64,000 bases of DNA from Paenibacillus bovis (GCF_001421015.2 NZ_CP013023.1:2473501-2537500), one strand, 5' to 3'. Shown: positions 17,167-25,131, counted from the first letter of the stretch. Made by a program: numbers and translations. The notes: generated from the letters alone by a model not told the origin.

Positions 17167-17196
17167 GAGCATAGGTGAGCATAGGTGAGCATAGGT
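17167..17196. repeat. Three tandem copies of a 10-bp repeat
   Basis: GAGCATAGGT is repeated three times without error between the operon terminator and the tRNA promoter. Confidence 0.95.
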
Positions 17197-17410
17197 AGGC
17201 TATGTAAGAATAGGTTGATCGTACAGTGAACATTTTCGATATTTTGTTATATTCTATATTGGCCTAGATGACAGCTATAGTCGTCATTATCAACTTCTCT
17301 TTTTCTGCCGGGCTTCTGCCATGTACCGTATGTCAGAACACATTATGGTCCTAGTATGCTCTACTACTATTCTCTAGAAGTATTATATTATATAGAAGGA
17401 AAAATAAAAT

Positions 17411-17439
17411 TTGACGCTTGCTAACTAATATGGTATTCT
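17411..17439 (+). promoter_or_regulatory. Promoter of tRNA-Leu
   Basis: TTGACG, exactly 17 bp, TATTCT, ending 49 bp before the tRNA. Confidence 0.75.
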
Positions 17440-17488
17440 ATTTTTTGTGGCCAGGAAATAGAGATATGGAACGGTAACATTACATTAT

Positions 17489-17572
<84 letters not shown>

Positions 17573-17587
17573 TTATTTTTATCGAAA

Positions 17588-17620
17588 AGGTCTCATTCCT
17601 AACGGAGTGGGGCTTTTTTT
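17588..17620 (+). terminator. Terminator of tRNA-Leu
   Basis: GTCTCATTCC pairs with GGAGTGGGGC (two G-U pairs) around TAAC, followed by seven T. Confidence 0.85.
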
Positions 17621-17953
17621 GTTAGGGTACAACTTCGTTCCTGCTTACTCGTAAACGGGATCGTTCTTATTTCTGACAAGGAAATGCTGTTATACCGCAG
17701 GTACTTCTGGTGAATAGATTAAGAAGCCTATTTATTCGCGAAAGCCAGCCATGTCAATATGGGCCAGCAAGCTGAGTATACAGGCTCAGAACACCTAAGA
17801 AACAACAGACAGCGGAAAGCAGGATCGATCATTCCTTTCCCGGCTCAGCAAATTGGCAGCACGATCAGGTACATAGCGGAGAAATGGACTTCATTCATGC
17901 GTTTTCTGTATCAGGCGCATGATCCATTACAGGTTGGAGAGGAGCAACAGATT

Positions 17954-19072
17954 ATGACAGAACGCGTATTTATCAGTCCCGGCAAATATGTACAGGGCAG
18001 AGACGTCATCCAGAAAACAGGTGAGTATGTAAAAGGGATCAAGGGAGACAAATCGCTCGTTATCGCCGATGATATTGTGTGGGATATCGCAGGCAACCAG
18101 GTACTGGAAAGTCTGGATCAGTCATCTGTGAGCTACATCAAAGCAGTCTTCAACGGAGAAGCATCGACTAATGAAATTAACCGTCTGGTAGAGATTGGCC
18201 GAGAGAACAACGCTACGATTGTGATCGGAGTAGGCGGCGGCAAAACGCTAGATACAGCCAAAGCGGTCAGTGATACACTTGGCGGCTACACGGTGATTAT
18301 CCCGACTACAGCCTCTACAGATGCACCAACCAGTGCATTATCCGTTATTTATTCGGATGAAGGTATATTCGAGAGCTACAAATTTTATAATAAAAATCCG
18401 GATCTGATTCTGGTAGATACCAAGATTATCGCGAGTGCACCGCCACGCTTCCTGTCTTCTGGTATAGCGGATGCCTTGGCAACCTGGGTAGAGGCACGCG
18501 CTGTAATCGAGGCACGTGCCACGACGATGGCTGGCGGACTGCCTACACTGGCTGCTGAAGCGATTGCGCGCAAATGTGAAGAGACGCTGTTTGACTTTGG
18601 TCTGCTGGCATACGAGTCGGTACAGCGCAAAGTGGTAACATCTGCCGTAGAAGCAGTCGTTGAAGCCAATACGCTGCTCAGCGGTCTGGGCTTTGAAAGT
18701 GGCGGTCTGGCAGGAGCACATGCGATCCATAACGGCTTCACTGTACTCGAAGGCGATATTCACCATATGACACATGGAGAAAAAGTTGCTTTTGGTACAT
18801 TGACCCAGCTGGCATTGGAGAAGCGGCCTATTCAGGAAATCGAGCGTTATATTGAATTTTATATCAGTCTGGATCTGCCGGTAACGTTGGAAGATCTCAA
18901 AATTGCCAATGTATCCGATGAGGATCTGTACCGTGTAGCACAGGCAGCGACCAAGCCAGATGAGACATCGCATAATCTGCCGTTCAAAGTAACCGCCGAT
19001 GATGTTAAGGATGCCATTATCGCAGCCGATCAATATTCCCACGCATACAAAACCAAAAAAGGTCACAAATAA
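17954..19072 (+). CDS. gldA: Glycerol dehydrogenase (iron-containing ADH family)
   Basis: The enzyme oxidises glycerol to dihydroxyacetone with NAD+. The 372-residue protein matches Gld[19 protein letters not shown], the NAD motif [28 protein letters not shown], and metal ligands in [10 protein letters not shown] (Asp), GAHAIHNGF (His) and [12 protein letters not shown] (His). Start 17954 follows GGAGAGGAG; the open frame runs further upstream to 17759, but that part is not family-like. It lies downstream of the tRNA unit and is closed by a strong terminator. No glycerol kinase or dihydroxyacetone kinase is nearby. Confidence 0.9.
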   Translation: MTERVFISPGKYVQGRDVIQKTGEYVKGIKGDKSLVIADDIVWDIAGNQVLESLDQSSVSYIKAVFNGEASTNEINRLVEIGRENNATIVIGVGGGKTLDTAKAVSDTLGGYTVIIPTTASTDAPTSALSVIYSDEGIFESYKFYNKNPDLILVDTKIIASAPPRFLSSGIADALATWVEARAVIEARATTMAGGLPTLAAEAIARKCEETLFDFGLLAYESVQRKVVTSAVEAVVEANTLLSGLGFESGGLAGAHAIHNGFTVLEGDIHHMTHGEKVAFGTLTQLALEKRPIQEIERYIEFYISLDLPVTLEDLKIANVSDEDLYRVAQAATKPDETSHNLPFKVTADDVKDAIIAADQYSHAYKTKKGHK

Positions 19073-19113
19073 CAAATACTCATAGATATTCTAATACAGT
19101 CAGGCTGCTCCAG

Positions 19114-19149
19114 GAACCTGCCGGTGATCGTTAGCCGGCAGGTTCTTTT
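19114..19149 (+). terminator. Rho-independent terminator
   Basis: Perfect 11-bp stem GAACCTGCCGG/CCGGCAGGTTC followed by TTTT. Confidence 0.88.
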
Positions 19150-19686
19150 ACCCTAACAACGAATAGATTACAGCTGCTTGGTCGGATCGTTATACTTCAG
19201 TAGAAATATTCTCATGCTGCTCTAGATTCTGCTTCCCAACTGGCTTGCTTTCTGGTAGGCTTGTACCTTGGAAGTGACTCTGTACATACTCGAAAAGAGA
19301 CCGTAAAAGAATCAGAAGGACTCTTTTACTGCGGACTCTAGGTATACAGAATCTGGTGAGAGACGATCTGTAAAGCTTCCTGTAAAGACCTTATTACGAA
19401 TTTTTACAAAAATCCGCTATAAATAAGGTTCTTTTACAAAAGGAATATGGTATAAAGTTAATGAGATAACTGAATAGCTGATAGGATGCACAGCGGTTGT
19501 CCGGATAATAATCCAGACCGGGCCAGCGTAGCAGACCATCAAGCCGCTTCAGATCTCCACAGTCGCTCAGACCCAGATCAAGAAGCCGGATACCAGGAGG
19601 CTTCCGAAAGTATAGGTTCACGTTAGGATGCCGACAGGAACATCAGCAATGGTATTGTAAATGTTGAACAAGGTAAGGTGTGGATA
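19150..19686. other. Intergenic region with a hairpin, no clear gene
   Basis: About 540 bp. The only structure I see is an imperfect hairpin at about 19296-19338 (GTAAAAGA.../...TCTTTTAC). TATAAA near 19451 could be the -10 of the barstar gene. No convincing coding frame: a minus-strand frame of 75 codons lacks a ribosome binding site. Confidence 0.4.
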
Positions 19687-19989
19687 ATGAGAGTGTATAT
19701 GAAAACAGTAATTTTGAACGGTGAAGATTTCTCGACGATTGAAGAATTGCATCAGACGCTTCAACAGGTACTGGATTTGCCGGAGCATTATGGTGGCAAT
19801 CTGGATGCACTGTGGGACAGTCTGACCGGCGCTGTAGAGCTGCCGCTTCAGATCGAATGGCTCAACTATGAACGCAGCCGTGAACTGCTTGGTCCATATG
19901 CCGAACAGGTATTGGATCTGATGGAAGAAGTGCAGGGAGAAGGCAATGGCTTCCGGGTATGGCTCCAGAGTGATGCGGTCATGCTGTAA
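19687..19989 (+). CDS. Barstar-family RNase inhibitor 1
   Basis: A cytosolic inhibitor of barnase-type RNases, 100 residues. It aligns with barstar without gaps over VILNGEDFSTIEELHQTL and the binding segment LPEHYGGNLDALWD. The contact residues equivalent to barstar Asp35, Trp38, Asp39 and Glu76 are kept. Tyr29, which contacts the catalytic histidine of barnase, is His here, and Cys40 is Ser. AAGGTG precedes ATG 19687; ATG 19699 is an alternative. The nearest barnase gene is at 21194, separated by the opposite-strand SOD gene, so the pair is not in one operon. Confidence 0.87.
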   Translation: MRVYMKTVILNGEDFSTIEELHQTLQQVLDLPEHYGGNLDALWDSLTGAVELPLQIEWLNYERSRELLGPYAEQVLDLMEEVQGEGNGFRVWLQSDAVML

Positions 19990-20051
19990 GAACAGAGAGC
20001 GAATGATTATTCCTGGTGACCGGGAGAGATTAACCGGTAACCCGTATAAAT

Positions 20052-20090
20052 AAGCTGCACACTGGCGATAGGCCGGGTGCAGCTTTTTGT
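20052..20090 (+). terminator. Terminator after barstar 1
   Basis: AAGCTGCAC (20052-20060) pairs with GTGCAGCTT (20077-20085), followed by TTTGTTTT. It may also serve the convergent SOD gene. Confidence 0.75.
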
Positions 20091-20117
20091 TTTATTATGC
20101 AGGTGCAGGTAGTATTA

Positions 20118-20846
20118 CTATTGAGGAATATTGCCGCCGGCTATACGATCTCCGGAATTGCCGGAAGGATCGCTTTTCTGGTCATCTTCATCGCCATGAA
20201 TAATAAGCGATGTCCCCAGAATAGAATGCTCATCCCCTTTGCTCAGGCTGGCACCGGCAAGCTTCATTTCTACTTGGGCGGTACCGTCGGCTGCAACCTC
20301 CAGATTCTGGAAATCACCCAGATGAAGACCATTGGGATTAAGATGACCATGCTCTTTGCCGGTCGGATTAAGATGGGAACCAGCGGTAGCAAAGTCGTTA
20401 TTTTTGATCGGAGACTGATGGACATGGAATCCGTGTTTGCCTGCTGGCAGCTTGGAGACATTAACCTGCGCCAGTACGCCGTCTTCCTGCTGGGTCAACG
20501 TAATCGTACCAATCGAATTTCCTTTCACGTCCATCATCTGTACAACAGGATGGCCTACCGATATGGTTGATGTAGGACCGTCCCAGTACATATTCTGTCC
20601 CATCAGCTCACTCATATGCCGGATCGGAACATACGTCGTGCCGCTGTATACAAATGACTGTGGTACCATAGTTCCCTGATTATTAAACGTAGCGGAAGTC
20701 TGACGTGCTTCACCGTTCATGTAGAAATTCAGTGGTTCGGTGTTAGGTGTAACTTGCATGTCCGCAGCATAAGTGATACCTGAGAAAAATACGGCGCCAC
20801 CAAGAAAGGAGAACAACAGATGCTTTTTGCCAAACGATTTTGTCAT
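20118..20846 (-). CDS. sodC: Secreted Cu/Zn superoxide dismutase with copper-amine-oxidase-like N-terminal domain
   Basis: The 242-residue precursor has a signal peptide (cleavage likely after GITYA, residue 27) and a copper-amine-oxidase-like domain (about 30-98). The SodC domain spans about 100-242. All metal ligands are present: Cu His141, His143, His158, His217; Zn His158, His166, His175, Asp178. Active-site Arg234 is also kept. Both cysteines of the usual intrasubunit disulfide are missing. It should dismutate superoxide outside the cell. GGAGGTTATCC precedes the ATG at 20846. A good CcpA-like site lies about 85 bp upstream. Confidence 0.86.
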   Translation of the reverse strand: MTKSFGKKHLLFSFLGGAVFFSGITYAADMQVTPNTEPLNFYMNGEARQTSATFNNQGTMVPQSFVYSGTTYVPIRHMSELMGQNMYWDGPTSTISVGHPVVQMMDVKGNSIGTITLTQQEDGVLAQVNVSKLPAGKHGFHVHQSPIKNNDFATAGSHLNPTGKEHGHLNPNGLHLGDFQNLEVAADGTAQVEMKLAGASLSKGDEHSILGTSLIIHGDEDDQKSDPSGNSGDRIAGGNIPQ

Positions 20847-20928
20847 ATAAGGATAACCTCCTGAATGAATAAAATAGATAGCACTCTCCTCATGTTTACC
20901 CTCTAGTCGGCTACAGAAGCAGCATAAT

Positions 20929-20942
20929 TGAAAACGTTTTAT
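20929..20942. promoter_or_regulatory. Candidate cre (CcpA) site upstream of sodC
   Basis: TGAAAACGTTTTAT matches the Bacillus cre consensus TGWAARCGYTWWCW at 13 of 14 positions. It lies 83-96 bp before the sodC ATG. Confidence 0.4.
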
Positions 20943-21193
20943 CATTTATTGTATATTTCTGAATGGATATGTATGGAAATTAATAAGACATATATCAAGA
21001 GATAAATATAGCGCTTTCTTATGCAGGAGGTTATATCTATAAAAATTTACAAATATAGTGATTAAAATTGAAGATTTCTACAAAAAGGTATGTTATAACT
21101 GGTAAGTGGATATTTTGGTACCTATAATCTGTACAAGGCGTTTAAGGTAACGAATGTTCCTAACCATTATGAGTTACATAGGAGGATGTACGT

Positions 21194-21637
21194 ATGAAAA
21201 AGTTCTGGTCCACGGCACTACTCGCAATGATGCTAACGGTGATCTTCTTCACCGGCTCTCAGGCAGCACCTGCTCTGCAGGCACAAAAGGCTTCAGCTGC
21301 CAGCTGTACGATCATCAATACCTTTACCGGAGTAGCCAACTATCTGTCTGCTAACGGCAAACTGCCGTGCAACTTCATTACCAAATCCCAGGCAGGCGCT
21401 CTGGGCTGGGTATCTTCCAAAGGCAACCTCGCTGAAGTAGCTCCAGGCAAAAGCATCGGTGGCGATGTATTTAGCAACCGTGAAGGTCTGCTGCCTACCG
21501 CAAGCGGACGCACATGGCGCGAAGCGGATATCAATTACACTTCCGGGTTCCGCAATTCGGATCGTATCCTGTATTCTAGCGATGGTCTGATCTACAAAAC
21601 GACAGATCACTACGCCAGCTTCACCCGCATGAAATAA
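21194..21637 (+). CDS. Secreted barnase-type guanyl-preferring ribonuclease 1
   Basis: A 147-residue precursor with a signal peptide and short pro-region (1-37), then a mature RNase that aligns with barnase without gaps. Catalytic residues are Glu110, Arg124 and His139 (barnase 73, 87, 102). Substrate and inhibitor contacts Arg96 and Arg120 (59, 83) are kept. Two cysteines, Cys38 and Cys59 (barnase positions 1 and 22), are absent from barnase and could form a disulfide. AGGAGG lies 8 bp before the ATG. A barstar gene follows 137 bp downstream. It cleaves RNA extracellularly and must be neutralised by barstar inside the cell. Confidence 0.93.
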   Translation: MKKFWSTALLAMMLTVIFFTGSQAAPALQAQKASAASCTIINTFTGVANYLSANGKLPCNFITKSQAGALGWVSSKGNLAEVAPGKSIGGDVFSNREGLLPTASGRTWREADINYTSGFRNSDRILYSSDGLIYKTTDHYASFTRMK

Positions 21638-21649
21638 GGAATTCTCAAC

Positions 21650-21707
21650 ACTGTACCGTCATCCTGCGATCCGGCGTTGCTGCCAGGATGCAGAATGACG
21701 GTACAGT
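21650..21707. repeat. Long hairpin between barnase 1 and barstar 2
   Basis: ACTGTACCGTCAT (21650-21662) pairs perfectly with ATGACGGTACAGT (21695-21707), with inner pairing CCTGC/GCAGA-like. No T-run follows, so it may stabilise or attenuate rather than terminate. A TATAAT at 21713 could start barstar transcription. Confidence 0.7.
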
Positions 21708-21774
21708 AATGTTATAATCATATACATAAAAGAAGGATATCGATTACATAATAGATAAAAGGGAGGCATACAAT

Positions 21775-22062
21775 ATGAGAACAGTATGGATTAACGGAGA
21801 AGATTTTTCTACCATTCAGGATCTGCATGAACAGCTGAAGAGCAAACTGGAATTGCCCGAATTTTATGGAGGCAATCTTGATGCGCTGTGGGACTGCCTG
21901 ACCGGAATGATTGAGCTGCCGCTGGAACTGCGCTGGGTGAATTATGGAATCAGCCATGACCGGATGGGTGACCAGGCAGAGCGGGTACGAAGTCTGCTGG
22001 AAGAGGCGCAAGAGGAAGGGATTGGGTTCAAAGTTGTAGTAGAGGATGATATGCAAGATTGA
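21775..22062 (+). CDS. Barstar-family RNase inhibitor 2
   Basis: The 95-residue protein aligns with barstar over its whole length: VWINGEDFSTIQDLHEQL and LPEFYGGNLDALWDCLTG. Equivalents of Asp35, Trp38, Asp39, Cys40 and Glu76 are kept; Tyr29 is Phe. It lies directly downstream of barnase 1 and is the likely cognate inhibitor. AGGGAGG lies 9 bp before the ATG. The other barstar in the window differs at the same interface position (His), which suggests the two inhibitors may prefer different RNases. Confidence 0.9.
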   Translation: MRTVWINGEDFSTIQDLHEQLKSKLELPEFYGGNLDALWDCLTGMIELPLELRWVNYGISHDRMGDQAERVRSLLEEAQEEGIGFKVVVEDDMQD

Positions 22063-22147
22063 TAAATCCTATCGATGTATTCGTGGACACAATAATAGTT
22101 AAACTTTGACTATACTTTATGAGTTACAAAGGAGCCTATAGTAGCGA

Positions 22148-22591
22148 ATGATTTTGAAGAATAGTCAAATACAGATTCAATTGCAAATTACCGGCTATCA
22201 ATATGAGGAAGCGGAAGGTTTTTATGATGATTGGCTGATGGTTTCACTGCATATTCAGACTAACAATGGAAAAGTATGGTCGCAGGAAGCTCCCTATTTA
22301 ATGACAACAGAATTGCAGACCATGCGTAGGTGGTTTGCTTCTTTATTAATAGAAGGAAGTTCATATACTACTTTGTATTTTATAGAACCCGAGATGGAAT
22401 GGAACTATACCGAGCAGCAGGTTCTCGAATTGAGATTAAGCCATGCTGCCTATCCTGTTTCTATTATGAATAATTCTGAAGCATATGGGGAGGCAACATT
22501 TGCTTTTAAACTTACATATGCAGATTTACATCCTATAGTCTCAAGTCTAGATCATATGTTACATCAATTTCCTCAGAGGGCAGCGAGATAG
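22148..22591 (+). CDS. Hypothetical protein, possible WapI-like immunity protein
   Basis: A 147-residue cytosolic protein. The arrangement ITGYQYEEAEGFYDDWLMVSL, then KVWSQEAPYLMTTELQTMRRWF, resembles WapI-type immunity proteins, which share a D-x-W-L start and a P-x-L-x-T-x-E-L-x-x-L-x-x-W segment. That likeness is from memory and weak. The base composition is more AT-rich than that of its neighbours, which may mean recent transfer. AAAGGAGCC precedes the ATG. It follows barstar 2 by 85 bp, so an immunity role fits the neighbourhood, but no matching toxin is present. Confidence 0.6.
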   Translation: MILKNSQIQIQLQITGYQYEEAEGFYDDWLMVSLHIQTNNGKVWSQEAPYLMTTELQTMRRWFASLLIEGSSYTTLYFIEPEMEWNYTEQQVLELRLSHAAYPVSIMNNSEAYGEATFAFKLTYADLHPIVSSLDHMLHQFPQRAAR

Positions 22592-22695
22592 TGTGATATT
22601 AGAGCTTGTTTTTAAATAAATCTAGCTAGGAATATACAGGTGAAAAAGAGCGGTAATAGCGATAATAGCAGAAAAGCTCTTTTTCATCATAATTA

Positions 22696-22757
22696 AGTGA
22701 AAAAATTCACAAATGGTGATAAACATCACATCCATATACCTAAGGAATTTGTATAAT
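22696..22757 (+). promoter_or_regulatory. Promoter with two tandem Fnr-like sites
   Basis: AGTGA-N6-TCACA (22696-22711) and GGTGA-N6-TCACA (22715-22730) each match the Fnr consensus TGTGA-N6-TCACA at all but the first base. They are 19 bp apart. TATAAT (22752-22757) places the expected start near 22764, so the second site is centred at -41.5, the classic class II activator position. There is no good -35, as expected for an activator-dependent promoter. Confidence 0.65.
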
Positions 22758-22828
22758 CAAAAAAGAAACAGTTCATTTTTAATTTAAAAAGTGAAATATT
22801 TCAACGAGAACAAGCAATTTCAGGGGGA

Positions 22829-23671
22829 ATGGATATGTTTACTGAAGGCGTACAGAATATCATAGAAGCTGCCGTGAAGAAAAAAGAAAAAATGAATGAA
22901 AGTATTGTACGGTATTTTGCATCTGCTATGCTGGCGGGTGCTTATGTAGGGATCGGGATTATCCTGATATTCTCGATCGGCGCACCGCTGGCAGCGATTC
23001 ATTCGCCGCTTCAATCTATTGTTATGGGAATGTCATTTGGTATTGCCCTGACGCTCGTTATTTTCGCAGGTTCCGAGCTGTTTACAGGCAATAATATGTT
23101 TTTCACGATGAGTACACTGGCTCGCCGCACCACGATGGGGGATCTGGGCAAAAACTGGGTGCTCGTATTTATCGGTAATCTGGTCGGTGCGATCGTCCTG
23201 AGCCTGCTTGTCTATGGTACCGGATTGTTCCAGCAGATTGGCGCAGATCATCTGATTTTCAAAGCGGCTGCCGCCAAAATGTCTTTACCGGTCTCGATGT
23301 TGTTTTTCCGCGGTATTCTCTGTAACTGGCTGGTCTGTTTGGCGATCTGGATGGCTTCGCGTGCCAAAGATGATATTTCCAAACTGGTGCTGATCTGGTG
23401 GTGTTTGTATGCCTTTATCGCCAGCGGTTATGAACATAGTGTAGCGAATATGACGCTGCTTACGACTGCACTGCTGCTACCTGGTCATCCGGATACAATT
23501 ACGGTAGCGGGCTGGATACACAATATGATTCCGGTAACGCTGGGTAATATTGTGGGTGGTGCTGTATTTGTGGGAATGGCATACTGGTTCATTTCGCCGG
23601 TTCGTCGTCAAAAACAGGCAAATGCTACTGCTGCAAAAGCACAGACACCAACACAAAAAAACGCTGTATAA
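22829..23671 (+). CDS. Formate/nitrite transporter family channel
   Basis: A 280-residue FNT-family protein with six membrane segments. It forms pentameric channels for formate or nitrite in the cytoplasmic membrane. Conserved features include GSELFTGNN in the P2b/P3 loop, NWVLVFIGNLVGA, RGILCNWLVCLAIW and GYEHSVANM with the central histidine. The C-terminus is a short basic cytosolic tail. AGGGGGA precedes ATG 22829 (ATG 22835 is possible). The promoter has two Fnr-like sites, supporting induction without oxygen. FocA versus NirC specificity cannot be decided here; no nitrite reductase or pyruvate formate-lyase is nearby. Confidence 0.88.
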   Translation: MDMFTEGVQNIIEAAVKKKEKMNESIVRYFASAMLAGAYVGIGIILIFSIGAPLAAIHSPLQSIVMGMSFGIALTLVIFAGSELFTGNNMFFTMSTLARRTTMGDLGKNWVLVFIGNLVGAIVLSLLVYGTGLFQQIGADHLIFKAAAAKMSLPVSMLFFRGILCNWLVCLAIWMASRAKDDISKLVLIWWCLYAFIASGYEHSVANMTLLTTALLLPGHPDTITVAGWIHNMIPVTLGNIVGGAVFVGMAYWFISPVRRQKQANATAAKAQTPTQKNAV

Positions 23672-23696
23672 TTGATCCTCTATCGTTATAATCGTT

Positions 23697-23808
23697 GAGA
23701 ACGAGAACGAGAACGAGAACGAGAACGAGAACGAGAACGAGAACGAGAACGAGAACGAGAACGAGAACGAGAACGAGAACGAGAACGAGAACGAGAACGA
23801 GAACGAGA
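23697..23808. repeat. Hexanucleotide microsatellite (GAGAAC)18
   Basis: Eighteen perfect tandem copies of GAGAAC plus GAGA. It starts 25 bp after the FNT stop codon and ends 18 bp before its terminator, so it is transcribed in the 3' UTR. Long open frames on the other strand (poly SR, LV or SF) are artefacts of the repeat. Confidence 0.98.
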
Positions 23809-23826
23809 GACAACTATGGATAAAAC

Positions 23827-23878
23827 AAGCAGCGTACAGATATACACGCAATATAGCGTGGGTCTGTACGCTGCTTTT
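23827..23878 (+). terminator. Terminator of the FNT gene
   Basis: Perfect 13-bp stem AAGCAGCGTACAG/CTGTACGCTGCTT with an inner stem CACGC/GCGTG, followed by TT. Confidence 0.88.
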
Positions 23879-24004
23879 ATTTCGGCGTATACCCATTCAG
23901 CATCTGGAAATCCAAGGCAGGAAGGATATAGAGATGCAACAAGTAAACATGAAGCGGGAGCTGCTTTGCCCTTATGATCGGCTTTTCTGGTAGGCTGATT
24001 CCAA

Positions 24005-24304
24005 TTATTGAATAAACGTCCATAATACCCAGCCCAGACGCAGCCAGTTGATAGGTTCATCGTTGCCTATAGAACTGTAGCCCCAATCGCCTGCAGGATT
24101 ACCAAAGGACAAAGAGTCTTTTTCCAGATTGTTTTGCCGGGAGAGATCCAGTCCGTACTGCTGCTCGATTCGTTCCTTTGTTGGTTGATCGATACCGCTG
24201 GCCGCTACTGTAGGCAGTAAGGAAGTAAACGCAGAAATAACCAATGAATAGACAATTAGCCACATGGCTATAGTGGATTTCTTCATTAAAAGTTTCCATT
24301 TCAT
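24005..24304 (-). CDS. Small secreted or membrane-anchored hypothetical protein (99 aa)
   Basis: The protein starts with a signal-like sequence (KKSTIAMWLIVYSLVISAFTSLLPTVAASG), leaving a mature part of about 65 residues. That part has charged ERIEQQYGLDLSRQNNLEK and a tryptophan-rich end (WLRLGWVLWTFIQ). I recognise no family. AAAGGAG lies 11 bp before ATG 24304; ATG 24286 is an alternative start. It lies divergently upstream of barnase 2. A role linked to the RNase is only a guess from position. Confidence 0.6.
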   Translation of the reverse strand: MKWKLLMKKSTIAMWLIVYSLVISAFTSLLPTVAASGIDQPTKERIEQQYGLDLSRQNNLEKDSLSFGNPAGDWGYSSIGNDEPINWLRLGWVLWTFIQ

Positions 24305-24547
24305 AGAGAATTAGTCTCCTTTCACTAGAACAATGCGTTACCATTATAAATGATGGGTTATATTCACGGTAAGCTGGTCATACTAATCTGATTATGTATA
24401 ATATCTACCGTGTATATCATAAAGTGAAAAATTCATGCTATCAACTGTCCTGTATGCTTAGTAAAGGATACAGAGCGATAAAAACTGGATCTGCAGGCTG
24501 TAAAATGTTGTAGACAGACAGCAGATTACGCTATGATAATGGGATGG

Positions 24548-24582
24548 GCAGCTGTCAAAGTGCACGATAACAGCTGCTTTTA
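24548..24582 (+). terminator. Hairpin in the leader of barnase 2
   Basis: GCAGCTGT (24548-24555) pairs with ACAGCTGC (24570-24577), followed by TTTTATT, only 28 bp before the barnase 2 start. It may be an attenuator, or a terminator for an unseen upstream transcript. Confidence 0.55.
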
Positions 24583-24609
24583 TTACAGCATGTCTACACA
24601 GGAGGAATT

Positions 24610-25131
24610 ATGTCCAAGAAATTATCCAGTATTATTGTATTAGTAATCGCAGCTGTTCTGCTGCTGTTTGGAGCAGGTGACCGGCTTGGGTTGCATTTGA
24701 CAGGTGAGAACAGTCAGCAGAGCGCTCCTACCGCCCAGAAGTCCGGTGATCGTTCGGAATCTGCTTCTACACCTGCTGCTTCATCCGATCAGGCAGGCTG
24801 CCAGATTATCAATACCTTTGATGGAGTCGCTGATTATTTGCGGGAGCATGGTGAATTGCCCTGCAATTATATAACCAAAAAAGAAGCTGAACAGCTGGGC
24901 TGGGATGCCGGTAAAGGCAATCTGAATAAAGTGGCACCAGGCAAAAGTATTGGCGGCGATACATTCAGCAACCGTGAGGGATTGTTGCCCCGGGCTTCGG
25001 GTCGCAAATGGCATGAAGCAGATATTAATTACACTTCCGGATTTCGCGGTGCTGACCGGATACTGTATTCGACCGACGGGCTGATCTACAAGACGACGAA
25101 TCATTATAAGTCTTTTCAGCAAATGAAATAA
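24610..25131 (+). CDS. Barnase-type ribonuclease 2 with N-terminal anchor and linker
   Basis: The 173-residue protein has a hydrophobic N-terminus (SIIVLVIAAVLLLFGAG), a 35-residue linker rich in S, T, Q and A, and a barnase domain from residue 64. Catalytic Glu136, Arg150 and His165 equal barnase 73, 87 and 102; Arg122 and Arg146 equal 59 and 83. Cys64 and Cys85 occupy the same extra positions as in barnase 1. There is no clear signal-peptidase site, so it may be membrane-tethered or a lipid-free pre-pro form. AGGAGGA precedes the ATG. No barstar gene adjoins it; protection must come from the barstars 2.5-5 kb away. Confidence 0.9.
   Translation: MSKKLSSIIVLVIAAVLLLFGAGDRLGLHLTGENSQQSAPTAQKSGDRSESASTPAASSDQAGCQIINTFDGVADYLREHGELPCNYITKKEAEQLGWDAGKGNLNKVAPGKSIGGDTFSNREGLLPRASGRKWHEADINYTSGFRGADRILYSTDGLIYKTTNHYKSFQQMK

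Noticed and set aside
19394..19621. A 75-codon minus-strand frame before barstar 1
   Set aside because: No ribosome binding site and no recognisable protein features.
23477..24060. Minus-strand frames encoding long poly(SR), poly(LV) or poly(SF) proteins
   Set aside because: They are produced by translation of the (GAGAAC)18 microsatellite; none has a ribosome binding site.
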